A stretch of 5,669 nucleotides of DNA from Phenylobacterium sp. (GCA_025350885.1 JANXXA010000550.1:1-5669); one strand, 5' to 3'. Counted from the first letter of the stretch, positions 1 to 5,669 are shown. Numbers and translations are program-made. Notes: a model not told the origin generated them from the letters alone.

Positions 1-2827
1 CGTCCGGATAGCCGCCCAGGGCCTCCAGCGCCGCTCTGCGCCAGGCTCCCACCGCCCCCGGCACCACGGTCACCGCGCCCAGCGCGGCCAGCGCGCGGCG
101 CTCCAGGTTCTGGGCGGTGACATATTCCAGCGCCTGCCAGCGGGTGATCAGGTTACGGCGGTTGCCGACCAGCGCGTTGCCGGCCACCGCGCCGACGCTC
201 GGGTCGCCGAACCAGCGGGCGAGCTTGGCCAGGGTGTCGGACGGGAACAGGGTGTCGGCGTCCAGCGCCACGATCACGTCGCCGCTGGCCTTGGCCAGAC
301 CCCGGTTCAGCGCGCGCGCCTTACCGCCGTTCTCGAAGGCCATCAGGGTGACGCGCGGCTCGTCGGCGAAGGCCTTGCGCACCACCTCGGCGGTGTGGTC
401 CTGCGAGCCGTCGTCGAGCACCAGCACCTCGATCCGCGCCCAGTTGGACGCCAGGATCCGGCGCACCGAGCTTTCGATCACCTTCTCCTCGTTGAAGCAG
501 GGGATCAGCACGCTGATCAGCGGCCCGGTGACTGGATCGGGCATTGGCGGAGTGCGCGCGCCGATGGTAAAGCGATGGACCAGGGCCAGCACGCCAAGCA
601 GCAGCAGCCGCAGCACGCCCAGCACGATGGCGGTGATGAACAAGGTGCGCAGGATCATCTCCACGCCGTGGAAAAACCCGAAGCCTATGCGGTCGAGCAG
701 CAAGGCCAGGGACCCCTGGCTGGTGGGCGGCATCACCTCGGCGGGGGTCATGCCGGCCAGTTCACCGACCGTCACCAGCTTGTAGCCGTTGGCGCGCAAC
801 GCATCGATCAGCTGCGGCAGAGCCTCCACGGTGCGGCTGCGGTCGCCGCCGGAATCATGCAGCAACACCACCTGGCCGGGCCGAACGGTGTCCTTCAGCC
901 GGCTCAGCACCACGCTGATGATCCGCCCCGGCGTCGAGGCGTCGGGATGGTCCCAGTCGTCGGGGTCGATCCTCAGGCCGACGGTCATGTAGCCCTGCGC
1001 CTGGGCGGCCAGCAGCGGGACCACCTCGCGCGGGGTCGAAGGCTCGGCGTCGCCGAAGAACGGCGGGCGGAACAACCGCATGGAGCGGCCGGTGATGGTC
1101 TCGAACAGCCGCTGCGTCGCCGACAGCTCGACGGCGGTCTGGGCGGCCGGCACCTCGCCGATGTTGGGATGGGTCCAGGTATGGCCGCCGACGTCGTGAC
1201 CCTCGCGCACCTCGCGGGCCACCAGGCCCGGATTGACCGACATGTTCTTGCCGATCAGGAAGAAGGTCGCCGGCGCGTGCTTGGCCTTCAGCACGTCGAG
1301 GATCTTCGGCGTCCAGCGCCCGTCTGGCCCGTCGTCGAAGGTCAGCGCCACCCAACCCCGGTGCGCGCCATAGCGCTGCAGCACATAGGAGGTGGGCATC
1401 TCCTCGTAATTCTCGCCGGAGATCAGGCCGGTGTCGGAATCGATTTCCAGCGAACGCCGGCCGGCCGTGGGGATCGACTCCACGTGCAGCACCTCGCCCG
1501 TACCGTCGAAATCGACGTCAACTCCAGGCTTCAGCACCTCAAGGCCGTCGGGGGTGGCCTTGCCATAGTCGTGGCGCATCACCTTCCAGATCAGCTGGTC
1601 CTCGCCGCCCATCCGCCACAGGGCATAGCCCAGAGGCCGGAAGCCATCGGCGACCTTGACCTGGTTGAAGAACGTCGCGGCGTCGAGGAACCAGACCGAG
1701 TGCTTGCGCCCGACGTCGTCCACATAGCCAAACGTCGGGTTGAGGGAGTTTTCCTCCATCTGCGCCGAGGCCTCGGCGTCGTGGGCTTTCTGCGTGGCCT
1801 CGTTGAACAGGATGGTCGCGGCCGAGGCGGGACCCTTGGCGTCCTTCAGCGTCCAGTCATAGCCGTAGGCGCCGAGCGCCAGGATGGTCTTGGCCGGATC
1901 GAGCTCTCTCATCCGCTGGGCGAGCGTCGTCTCGAACCAGTCCTGCGCCGCTGCGGGGCCGGCCTCGCCGCCGCCCCAGTGCTGGTCATAGGCCATCAGG
2001 ATCAGAGCGTCGGCGGCGGCCTGCAGCCGCTTCATCGGCCAGCTGTCGTCAGTAAAGGGGCAGGTGACCCAGACCTCACGGCCGATTGGCTTCAGCGCCG
2101 CCCGGGCCTGGGCGATGAACGCCGGATAGGCCTGGGCGCCGGCCGGCGAAAGGTTCTCGAAGTCGAAGACGTAGCCCGCGTAGCCGCGCTTCTGGGCCTC
2201 CTTCACCAGATGGCCGATCAGCGTCGCGCGCGCCGCGGCGTTCATCACCACCGCATCGCCGGCCGCGCCGTTCCAGGTGCTAGTGGCGGAGTTGTAGTTG
2301 AAGATGCCGGGCAGGATCGACGGCGGATGCTTGGCCGAGGCGATGATCGCGCGCGCCTGGGGGTCGGAGGTGATCGTCACCTCGCCGGCCGAGCCGGAGA
2401 GCGCGATCCACTGCGGCGAGACCACGTCCAGCTGATCGATGTGGTCGGCCAGGGATTCGCGCGAACTCTCGTCCCAGGTCACATAGAAGCCGACCGACAG
2501 GGGACGGGCGGGACCGGCGGCGGCTCCGCCCACCGGCGCGCCGGGGCGCGGGATCCGGTTCCACAGCGCCTTGCCCTTCAGCTTGTGGGCGGTCTCCACG
2601 TGCAGCGCCGACAGTACGTAGGGGTCTTTCAGGGTGAGGTTCGGCAGGCGCGGGGCGAAGGCCAGGGTGGCGAAGAACGCCGCGGTCAGCAACGCCGCGA
2701 CGGAGGCCAGCAGCCCGCCAAGCAACCGCATGCGCCGGGCGCGCCGTCCGGTCGGGTCGTGGAAAATCAGGTCGGCCATGTTGGCGCGGGCGGCCCAGGT
2801 GAAGCGGCGCGACTTATGCCTCGCCAT
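1..2827 (-). CDS. GH18-like / polysaccharide deacetylase / GT2 glycosyltransferase fusion, 3' end cut by window edge
   Basis: I read 942 codons without a stop from ATG at 2827 to the left edge; the C-terminus lies outside. A basic N-terminus is followed by a membrane helix (about 35-58). A GH18 domain follows (about 110-420), with FDFEN at 221-225 (putative acid E224), MAYDQHW at 278-284 and ALWRMGGED at 402-410, closest in feel to YaaH/SleL hydrolases. A NodB deacetylase domain (about 490-690) keeps its motifs: TFDDGP 496-501, HTWTHP 549-554, RPPFFG 587-592, DPDDW 621-625, LLHD 655-658. After a second helix (about 723-750) comes a GT2 domain: VLIPCFNEE from 773, DDGS 805-808, DAD 856-858, GAVGAWRR from 924. 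The expected QxxRW motif and C-terminal helices would be beyond the edge. Topology puts the hydrolase and deacetylase in the periplasm and GT2 in the cytosol. Inferred role: synthesis and modification of a GlcNAc-type polysaccharide. An in-frame TAA lies three codons upstream; M17 (ATG at 2779) is an alternative start, and neither start has a clear ribosome site. Confidence 0.93.
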   Translation of the reverse strand, partial: MARHKSRRFTWAARANMADLIFHDPTGRRARRMRLLGGLLASVAALLTAAFFATLAFAPRLPNLTLKDPYVLSALHVETAHKLKGKALWNRIPRPGAPVGGAAAGPARPLSVGFYVTWDESSRESLADHIDQLDVVSPQWIALSGSAGEVTITSDPQARAIIASAKHPPSILPGIFNYNSATSTWNGAAGDAVVMNAAARATLIGHLVKEAQKRGYAGYVFDFENLSPAGAQAYPAFIAQARAALKPIGREVWVTCPFTDDSWPMKRLQAAADALILMAYDQHWGGGEAGPAAAQDWFETTLAQRMRELDPAKTILALGAYGYDWTLKDAKGPASAATILFNEATQKAHDAEASAQMEENSLNPTFGYVDDVGRKHSVWFLDAATFFNQVKVADGFRPLGYALWRMGGEDQLIWKVMRHDYGKATPDGLEVLKPGVDVDFDGTGEVLHVESIPTAGRRSLEIDSDTGLISGENYEEMPTSYVLQRYGAHRGWVALTFDDGPDGRWTPKILDVLKAKHAPATFFLIGKNMSVNPGLVAREVREGHDVGGHTWTHPNIGEVPAAQTAVELSATQRLFETITGRSMRLFRPPFFGDAEPSTPREVVPLLAAQAQGYMTVGLRIDPDDWDHPDASTPGRIISVVLSRLKDTVRPGQVVLLHDSGGDRSRTVEALPQLIDALRANGYKLVTVGELAGMTPAEVMPPTSQGSLALLLDRIGFGFFHGVEMILRTLFITAIVLGVLRLLLLGVLALVHRFTIGARTPPMPDPVTGPLISVLIPCFNEEKVIESSVRRILASNWARIEVLVLDDGSQDHTAEVVRKAFADEPRVTLMAFENGGKARALNRGLAKASGDVIVALDADTLFPSDTLAKLARWFGDPSVGAVAGNALVGNRRNLITRWQALEYVTAQNLERRALAALGAVTVVPGAVGAWRRAALEALGGYPD

Positions 2828-2862
2828 CGCGGCTTAAGCTAGGCGACCCCGTCCCGGGCGAG

Positions 2863-2896
2863 GCCGGCGTTTGCGAAACCGGCGACATCGCTTATC
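2863..2896 (+). promoter_or_regulatory. putative promoter of the LytTR gene, overlapped by an imperfect palindrome
   Basis: TTGCGA at 2871-2876 and GCTTATC at 2890-2896 resemble the -35 and -10 boxes of Caulobacter housekeeping promoters (TTGACG, 10-14 bases, GCTANAWC). Transcription would begin near 2903, leaving about 30 bases of leader before the ATG at 2934. An imperfect palindrome, GCCG-GC-GTTT-GCG-AAAC-CGGC (2863-2883), covers the -35 box and could be an operator. It lies in the 106-base gap between two divergent genes, so a bound protein could affect both. I saw no convincing promoter for the minus-strand gene. Seen by eye only. Confidence 0.35.
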
Positions 2897-2917
2897 TGCG
2901 GACGGGAACGCTGCGCC

Positions 2918-2923
2918 AGGGAG
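2918..2923 (+). promoter_or_regulatory. ribosome binding site of the LytTR gene
   Basis: AGGGAG lies 10 bases upstream of the ATG at 2934. It supports this start over the in-frame TTG at 2871, which has no such site and lies inside the probable promoter. Confidence 0.5.
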
Positions 2924-2933
2924 CCCTCGGCCA

Positions 2934-3701
2934 ATGGCCCCGATCCTGAAACTGCTGCGCTGGGGCCCCTACGAAGACGCAGCCGGCTGGCTGCGCGGCC
3001 TGGCGATCACCCTGCTCGCGGCGATCTTCCTGGCGATGGCCGGGGCGTTCGGATCAGACTCCGCGCCGGTCAGCCTGCGGTTCGGCTACTGGATCGTGCT
3101 GATGCTGCTGGGCTGGCTGTGGGGCACGCTGGTGTCGCGCCTGGTCTTCCGCCCCCGCGACCGACCCCTGCAAACCTGGGCAAGGGTGATCATCGCATCC
3201 GTGGCGATCGCCATCCCCTTTTCGGCGGTCGTGGCCCTGGCCGGGCGGCTGGCCTTGCACAGCCATTATACGGCCAAGTCGATTCCGGGGCTGCTGGTGT
3301 CGGTCACCGTGGTGTCGGTGGCGATGGTGGCGATCAATGTGCTGGCCGATCGCCGGGCGCGGGGGGTCACCTCGGCCTCGACCGAGCCGCCGAAGTTCCT
3401 CGATCGCCTGCCGCTGAAACTGCGCGGAGCAGACATCTGGGCGGTCGAGGCTGAGGACCACTATCTGCGACTGCATACCTCCAGGGGCCAGGACCTGATC
3501 CTGATGCGGCTGTCGGACGCCATCGCTGAACTGGAGGGGATCGAGGGCGCCCAGGCGCACCGCTCCTGGTGGGTCGCCCGCGACGCGATCACCGCGGCGC
3601 GGCGCGGCGACGGTCGCGCCACCCTGACCCTGAAGGATGGCGCCGAAGTCCCGGTCAGCCGCACCCACGCCCGGCTGCTGCGCGAGCGCGGCTGGATCTA
3701 A
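2934..3701 (+). CDS. membrane-anchored LytTR-family transcriptional regulator
   Basis: A 255-residue protein with four hydrophobic segments (about 22-40, 50-70, 84-104, 117-137), a short linker, and a C-terminal LytTR DNA-binding domain (about 155-255). The LytTR signature is the run FLDRLPLKLRG, then the segment around WAVEAEDHYLRLHT (169-182), the RLSDAIAELEG helix (192-202), the HRSWWV strand (209-214) and the closing VSRTHARLLRERGW (241-254). LytTR domains bind DNA through beta strands, often at direct repeats. There is no receiver domain, so this is not a classic response regulator; regulation may pass through the membrane helices or a partner membrane protein. I see no such partner beside it. 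It is divergent from the large polysaccharide gene across a 106-base gap, so that gene is the obvious candidate target along with its own promoter, but this is positional inference. An upstream in-frame TTG at 2871 would add 21 residues rich in Arg and Pro; I prefer the ATG because of its ribosome site. Confidence 0.88.
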   Translation: MAPILKLLRWGPYEDAAGWLRGLAITLLAAIFLAMAGAFGSDSAPVSLRFGYWIVLMLLGWLWGTLVSRLVFRPRDRPLQTWARVIIASVAIAIPFSAVVALAGRLALHSHYTAKSIPGLLVSVTVVSVAMVAINVLADRRARGVTSASTEPPKFLDRLPLKLRGADIWAVEAEDHYLRLHTSRGQDLILMRLSDAIAELEGIEGAQAHRSWWVARDAITAARRGDGRATLTLKDGAEVPVSRTHARLLRERGWI

Positions 3702-3737
3702 CCAGGGCTCCGAACTCAGGTTGACTCGTCAGGCGAG
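3702..3737 (+). repeat. short dispersed repeat, copy A
   Basis: Core GTTGACTCGTCAGGCGAG (3720-3737), preceded by CCAGGG at 3702-3707, matches 5348-5383 in the same orientation: 29 of 36 positions, and 20 of the last 22. It fills the 39-base gap between the LytTR stop and the GNAT stop, which face each other. GGGCTC (3705-3710) can pair with GAGCCC (3735-3740), a 6-bp stem around a 24-base loop with no T-run, so a terminator role is possible but weak. The GACTC in its core is a potential CcrM methylation site that copy B lacks. Confidence 0.7.
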
Positions 3738-3740
3738 CCC

Positions 3741-4280
3741 CTATCTGCGGCCCAGCCACTGCGCGCGGGTCTGGCCCCAGGCTTCAGACACCATGTCCTC
3801 GTATGGCGCCGGCATCGCCGCCGGCCCCCAGAGCGTCGAGCCCAGCTTCTTCGCCACCGCCTGGGAGGCCGTATTCGCCGGCTCGATGGTGTGGATCGCC
3901 TCGCTCCAGCCCAGCACGTCGAACGCATAGTCCATGCAGGCGCCGGCGCCCTCGGTGGCGTAGCCCTTGCCCCAGGTGTCGCGGCAGAGCGCCCAGCCGA
4001 CCTCGGTTCCCGGCCAGCCCTCGGGCTGCCAGGGTCCCAGCCGGCCGATCCAGCGGCCGGTGGATTTCTCGATCACCGAGAACATCGAAAACCCGCGGAT
4101 CGACCAGGCGCCGAGCACCGAACAGAGGCCCCGCCAGGCGACCGAGCGGGCCTGGGCGCCGCCGATGTGGCGCATGGTCTCCTCGTCCGCGGCGAAGGCG
4201 GCCCAGGCCTCGAAATCCTCGGCGGCGGGCGCCCGCAGGATCAGCCGATCGGTCTCCAGGACGGGGGGCGGCGCCGGCAT
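3741..4280 (-). CDS. GNAT-family N-acetyltransferase (RimJ/RimL-like)
   Basis: A 179-residue single-domain protein of usual GNAT length. It opens with LETDRLILRAPAAEDFEAW (8-26), the typical start of RimJ/RimL-type acetyltransferases. The acetyl-CoA site is in VGWALCRDTWGKGYATEGA (94-112), where RDTWGKGYA matches the R/Q-x-x-G-x-G/A pyrophosphate loop. ANTASQAVAKKLG (135-147) is the conserved segment near the C-terminus. Family members move acetyl from acetyl-CoA to an amine of a protein N-terminus, small molecule or antibiotic; the substrate here cannot be told from sequence. The ATG at 4280 follows the mdh stop by 6 bases on the same strand and has no clear ribosome site, so it is probably co-transcribed and translationally coupled to mdh. 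It is cytoplasmic, with no signal peptide or membrane helix. Confidence 0.9.
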   Translation of the reverse strand: MPAPPPVLETDRLILRAPAAEDFEAWAAFAADEETMRHIGGAQARSVAWRGLCSVLGAWSIRGFSMFSVIEKSTGRWIGRLGPWQPEGWPGTEVGWALCRDTWGKGYATEGAGACMDYAFDVLGWSEAIHTIEPANTASQAVAKKLGSTLWGPAAMPAPYEDMVSEAWGQTRAQWLGRR

Positions 4281-4286
4281 TGGATG

Positions 4287-5270
4287 CTAGGCCAGCATGT
4301 CCTTGACGGTGTCGCGCTCGCCGACCAGCTCGTCGTTGGTGATGGCGATCCTGCCCTTGGCGAAGTCGTCCATCTCGTAGCTGGCGATCACCTCGTGACC
4401 CGTGGCCGTGGTGCGCACCGGCATCCCCGCCCAGACGCCTTCGGCGAAGCCATAGCGGCCTTCGCTGTTGACCGCGACCGAGTGGATCTTGCCAGGCGTC
4501 ACCAGGTCGCGGACGTGATCGACCAGGGCGTTGGCCGCCGACGCCGCGGAGCTCACGCCGCGAGCCTCGATGATCGCCGCGCCGCGTTTGCCGACGGCCG
4601 GCAGGAAGTCGGTCTTCAGCCAGGCTTCGTCGCCGATCACCTCGGCCGCCGGCTTGCCGTCGATCTTCGCATGGGTGAAGTCGGCGAACATCGTCGGGGA
4701 ATGGTTGCCGTAGATGAACAGGTCGCTGACCGCGTCGATGGCGACCCTGGCCTTCTGCGCCAGCTGGGCGCGGCCGCGGTTCTCGTCCAGCCGCACCATG
4801 GCGGTGAAGCGGTCCTTCGGCAGGCGTCGGGCCTGGCTGGCGGCGATCATCACATTGGTGTTGCAGGGGTTGCCCACCACCGCCACGCGGCAGTCGTCGG
4901 CGGCCACAGCGTCGATGGACTTGCCCTGGGCGATGAAGATCTTGCCATTGTCTTTCAGCAGATCGGCGCGCTCCATGCCCGGGCCGCGCGGCTTTGAACC
5001 GACCAGCAGGGCCCAGTTCACATCCTTGAAGGCCACGTCGGCGTCTCCGGTCAGCACCATGCCCTGCAACAACGGGAAGGCGCAGTCGTCGAGCTCCATG
5101 GCCACGCCCTTCAGCGCCTTCTGCGGGCCTTCGACGGGGATTTCCAGGAGCTGCAGGATCAGCGGCTGATCGGCGCCGAACATCTGGCCCGACGCGATGC
5201 GGAACAGGAGCGCGTAGCCGATATTGCCCGCCGCGCCGGTGACGGCCACGCGGATCGCTTGCTTGCCCAT
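4287..5270 (-). CDS. mdh: NAD-dependent malate dehydrogenase
   Basis: Oxidises malate to oxaloacetate with NAD+ in the TCA cycle; cytoplasmic. The 327-residue length is normal. The Rossmann fold opens with [19 protein letters not shown] (10-28), containing GxxGxxG, and LLEIP (41-45) supplies E43, the acidic residue favouring NAD over NADP. The substrate loop [11 protein letters not shown] (94-104) gives R95 and R101; Arg at the first position, rather than Gln, points to malate and not lactate. VVGNPCNTN (131-139), LDENR (161-165; D162, R165) and GNHS (188-191; H190) complete the active site, with the catalytic Asp-His pair. The sequence recalls the Thermus/cytosolic-type malate dehydrogenases rather than the shorter lactate-dehydrogenase-like form. 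I chose ATG at 5270 because AGGAG precedes it by 7 bases and homologues begin there; the frame stays open to an ATG at 5330, but that extension is Arg/Pro/Gln-rich and overlaps the promoter. The GNAT gene follows in the same transcript. Confidence 0.97.
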   Translation of the reverse strand: MGKQAIRVAVTGAAGNIGYALLFRIASGQMFGADQPLILQLLEIPVEGPQKALKGVAMELDDCAFPLLQGMVLTGDADVAFKDVNWALLVGSKPRGPGMERADLLKDNGKIFIAQGKSIDAVAADDCRVAVVGNPCNTNVMIAASQARRLPKDRFTAMVRLDENRGRAQLAQKARVAIDAVSDLFIYGNHSPTMFADFTHAKIDGKPAAEVIGDEAWLKTDFLPAVGKRGAAIIEARGVSSAASAANALVDHVRDLVTPGKIHSVAVNSEGRYGFAEGVWAGMPVRTTATGHEVIASYEMDDFAKGRIAITNDELVGERDTVKDMLA

Positions 5271-5277
5271 GCTGCTG

Positions 5278-5282
5278 CTCCT
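5278..5282 (-). promoter_or_regulatory. ribosome binding site of mdh
   Basis: AGGAG on the minus strand, 7 bases before the ATG at 5270. It settles the mdh start against the in-frame ATG at 5330. Confidence 0.8.
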
Positions 5283-5300
5283 GCCTTGCTGTTGCGGCGG

Positions 5301-5330
5301 GTGCGTAGCCCAGCGGCGGGCGGGCCGCAA
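5301..5330 (-). promoter_or_regulatory. putative mdh promoter
   Basis: Reading the minus strand, TTGCGG (5330-5325) and GCTACGCAC (5309-5301), separated by 15 bases, resemble the -35 and -10 boxes of Caulobacter-type housekeeping promoters; GCTA is exact and the rest partial. Transcription would start near 5295, giving a leader of about 25 bases that carries the AGGAG site. It would drive mdh and the GNAT gene together. Judged by eye. Confidence 0.35.
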
Positions 5331-5347
5331 TGCTGAGGCGTGGGCCG

Positions 5348-5383
5348 CCAGGGGAACGAGTTCAGGTTAACTCGTCAGGCAAG
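5348..5383 (+). repeat. short dispersed repeat, copy B
   Basis: Core GTTAACTCGTCAGGCAAG (5366-5383), with CCAGGG at 5348-5353, is the same-orientation partner of 3702-3737. It lies just upstream of the mdh promoter and about 15 bases before the REP-like element. Within it, CGAGTT (5358-5363) pairs with AACTCG (5369-5374) across a short loop; copy A has lost this pairing. The two copies bracket the mdh-GNAT pair. Confidence 0.7.
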
Positions 5384-5397
5384 ACCCCCCAAATGCT

Positions 5398-5503
5398 GTC
5401 ATCCCGGACGGCTGAAAAGCCGATCCGGGACCCGGTCTGACTTGCGCTGGAGGCTAGGTCCCGGCTCTCCAGCCTGCGGGCGCAGGCTTGCGGCCGGGAT
5501 GAC
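5398..5503. repeat. REP-like palindromic intergenic element
   Basis: The ends are a perfect 10-base inverted repeat, GTCATCCCGG (5398-5407) and CCGGGATGAC (5494-5503). Inside are nested stems: TCCCGG (5402-5407) with CCGGGA (5425-5430), enclosing CGGCT-GAAA-AGCCG (5409-5422); CCGGGACC (5425-5432) with GGTCCCGG (5457-5464); CTGGAG (5447-5452) with CTCCAG (5467-5472); and AGCCTGC-GGGC-GCAGGCT (5471-5488). Several stems exclude each other, so alternative folds exist. The element resembles dispersed palindromic repeats common between genes in Caulobacterales; I recall the type but cannot count copies here. An open frame across it (5340-5525) is a by-product of the repeat and not a gene. Confidence 0.8.
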
Positions 5504-5633
5504 GGGAAAAAGTTGGTTCTGTTAGCCCGAGTTCGGCGTCCGCCGTGAAAACCCTCCTCTCGTTGCGTACGACCGCTGATAACAATAGCCTGTCGGAAAG
5601 CCTGGGCAGAGGCTGTTGTCGGAGGGACTCTAC
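5504..5633 (+). promoter_or_regulatory. upstream region and leader of the acyl-CoA ligase gene, with inverted repeat and ribosome site
   Basis: ACAATAGCC (5582-5590) can pair with GGCTGTTGT (5611-5619): nine pairs including one T-G wobble, around a 20-base loop. A smaller repeat, AGCCT (5599-5603) with AGGCT (5610-5614), competes with it. The outer arm ends one base before the ribosome site GGAGG (5621-5625), which lies 8 bases before the ATG at 5634. The repeat could be a repressor operator or an RNA hairpin affecting translation. Possible promoter parts, TTGCGT (5563-5568) and the AT-rich GATAACAAT (5578-5586), are spaced too closely to be convincing. Nothing else stands out in 5504-5560. 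Confidence 0.4.
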
Positions 5634-5669
5634 ATGCTTGGGCTGATGCAGGACTGGCCGCTGACGGTC
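5634..5669 (+). CDS. probable acyl-CoA ligase (AMP-dependent), N-terminal 12 codons only
   Basis: Only the first 12 residues, MLGLMQDWPLTV, are in the window. A good GGAGG ribosome site sits 8 bases upstream. From memory, this opening is characteristic of a bacterial group of medium/long-chain fatty-acid-CoA ligases, which activate fatty acids with ATP and CoA in the cytosol before beta-oxidation or lipid use. No catalytic motif is visible, so the call rests on the N-terminus alone. It is divergent from mdh across the repeat-bearing gap. Confidence 0.55.
   Translation, partial: MLGLMQDWPLTV

Noticed and set aside
395..2842. A plus-strand open frame of 815 codons
   Set aside because: It is antisense to the fusion gene, which has clear catalytic motifs throughout. 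The plus-strand product is His/Gln/Arg/Gly-rich without domains, as expected from reading a high-GC gene backwards.
2871..2933. An upstream TTG start for the LytTR gene
   Set aside because: The TTG overlaps the probable -35 box, the extra residues look non-coding, and AGGGAG is properly placed for the ATG at 2934.
3054..3668. A minus-strand open frame of 204 codons opposite the LytTR gene
   Set aside because: It is rich in Gln, His, Arg and Gly with no motif; the plus-strand protein has membrane helices and a LytTR domain.
3705..3740. A Rho-independent terminator between the LytTR and GNAT genes
   Set aside because: There is a 6-bp stem, but the loop is 24 bases and no T-run follows on either strand; it is better explained as part of the repeat.
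3891..4997. A plus-strand open frame of 368 codons across the GNAT and mdh genes
   Set aside because: It is antisense to two well-supported genes, its composition is Asp/Arg/His/Gly-rich, and it has no recognisable motif.
3702..5383. A composite transposon or integrated cassette around mdh-GNAT
   Set aside because: There is no transposase or integrase, the repeats are short and imperfect, and base composition does not change inside them. Only the repeat pair itself is reported.
5340..5525. A plus-strand 61-codon open frame
   Set aside because: It lies entirely across the short repeat and the REP-like palindrome, so its product is translated repeat DNA. I saw no ribosome site.
5626..5630. 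GACTC between the ribosome site and start codon as CcrM methylation control
   Set aside because: GANTC sites occur at several other places in the window, including inside genes, so one site is not evidence of regulation.

Overview
The window is high-GC DNA with dense coding and codons strongly biased to G/C at the third position. It resembles an alphaproteobacterium of the Caulobacterales (Caulobacter/Phenylobacterium type). This rests on promoter-like sites close to the Caulobacter housekeeping pattern, a palindromic GTCATCCCGG...CCGGGATGAC intergenic element, and the look of the proteins. The genus is inference.

Layout. (1) Positions 1-2827, minus strand: most of a very large membrane protein, cut by the left edge, that joins a GH18 glycoside hydrolase-like domain, a NodB-type polysaccharide deacetylase and a family 2 glycosyltransferase. 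(2) Positions 2828-2933: a short divergent control region. (3) Positions 2934-3701, plus strand: a membrane-anchored LytTR transcription regulator with four predicted membrane helices. (4) Positions 3702-3740: a gap between convergent genes, almost filled by a short dispersed repeat. (5) Positions 5270 down to 3741, minus strand: a two-gene unit of malate dehydrogenase (mdh) followed, 6 bases after its stop, by a GNAT acetyltransferase. (6) Positions 5271-5633: a 363-base non-coding stretch with the mdh promoter and ribosome binding site, a second copy of the short repeat, a REP-like palindromic element, and the leader of the next gene. (7) Positions 5634-5669, plus strand: the first 12 codons of a probable acyl-CoA ligase, cut by the right edge.

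How the parts may work together. The large fusion looks like a one-polypeptide machine that polymerises an amino-sugar polysaccharide in the cytoplasm/inner membrane and trims or deacetylates it in the periplasm. In the poly-GlcNAc system these jobs are split between PgaC and PgaB. The divergent LytTR regulator is placed to control it, but that link is inferred from position only. mdh is central metabolism (TCA cycle); the GNAT gene travels with it and its substrate is unknown.

Most interesting points: the GH18-deacetylase-GT2 fusion beside a membrane LytTR regulator, and a 36-base direct repeat bracketing the mdh-GNAT pair. I saw no tRNA, rRNA, CRISPR array, transposase or phage gene.
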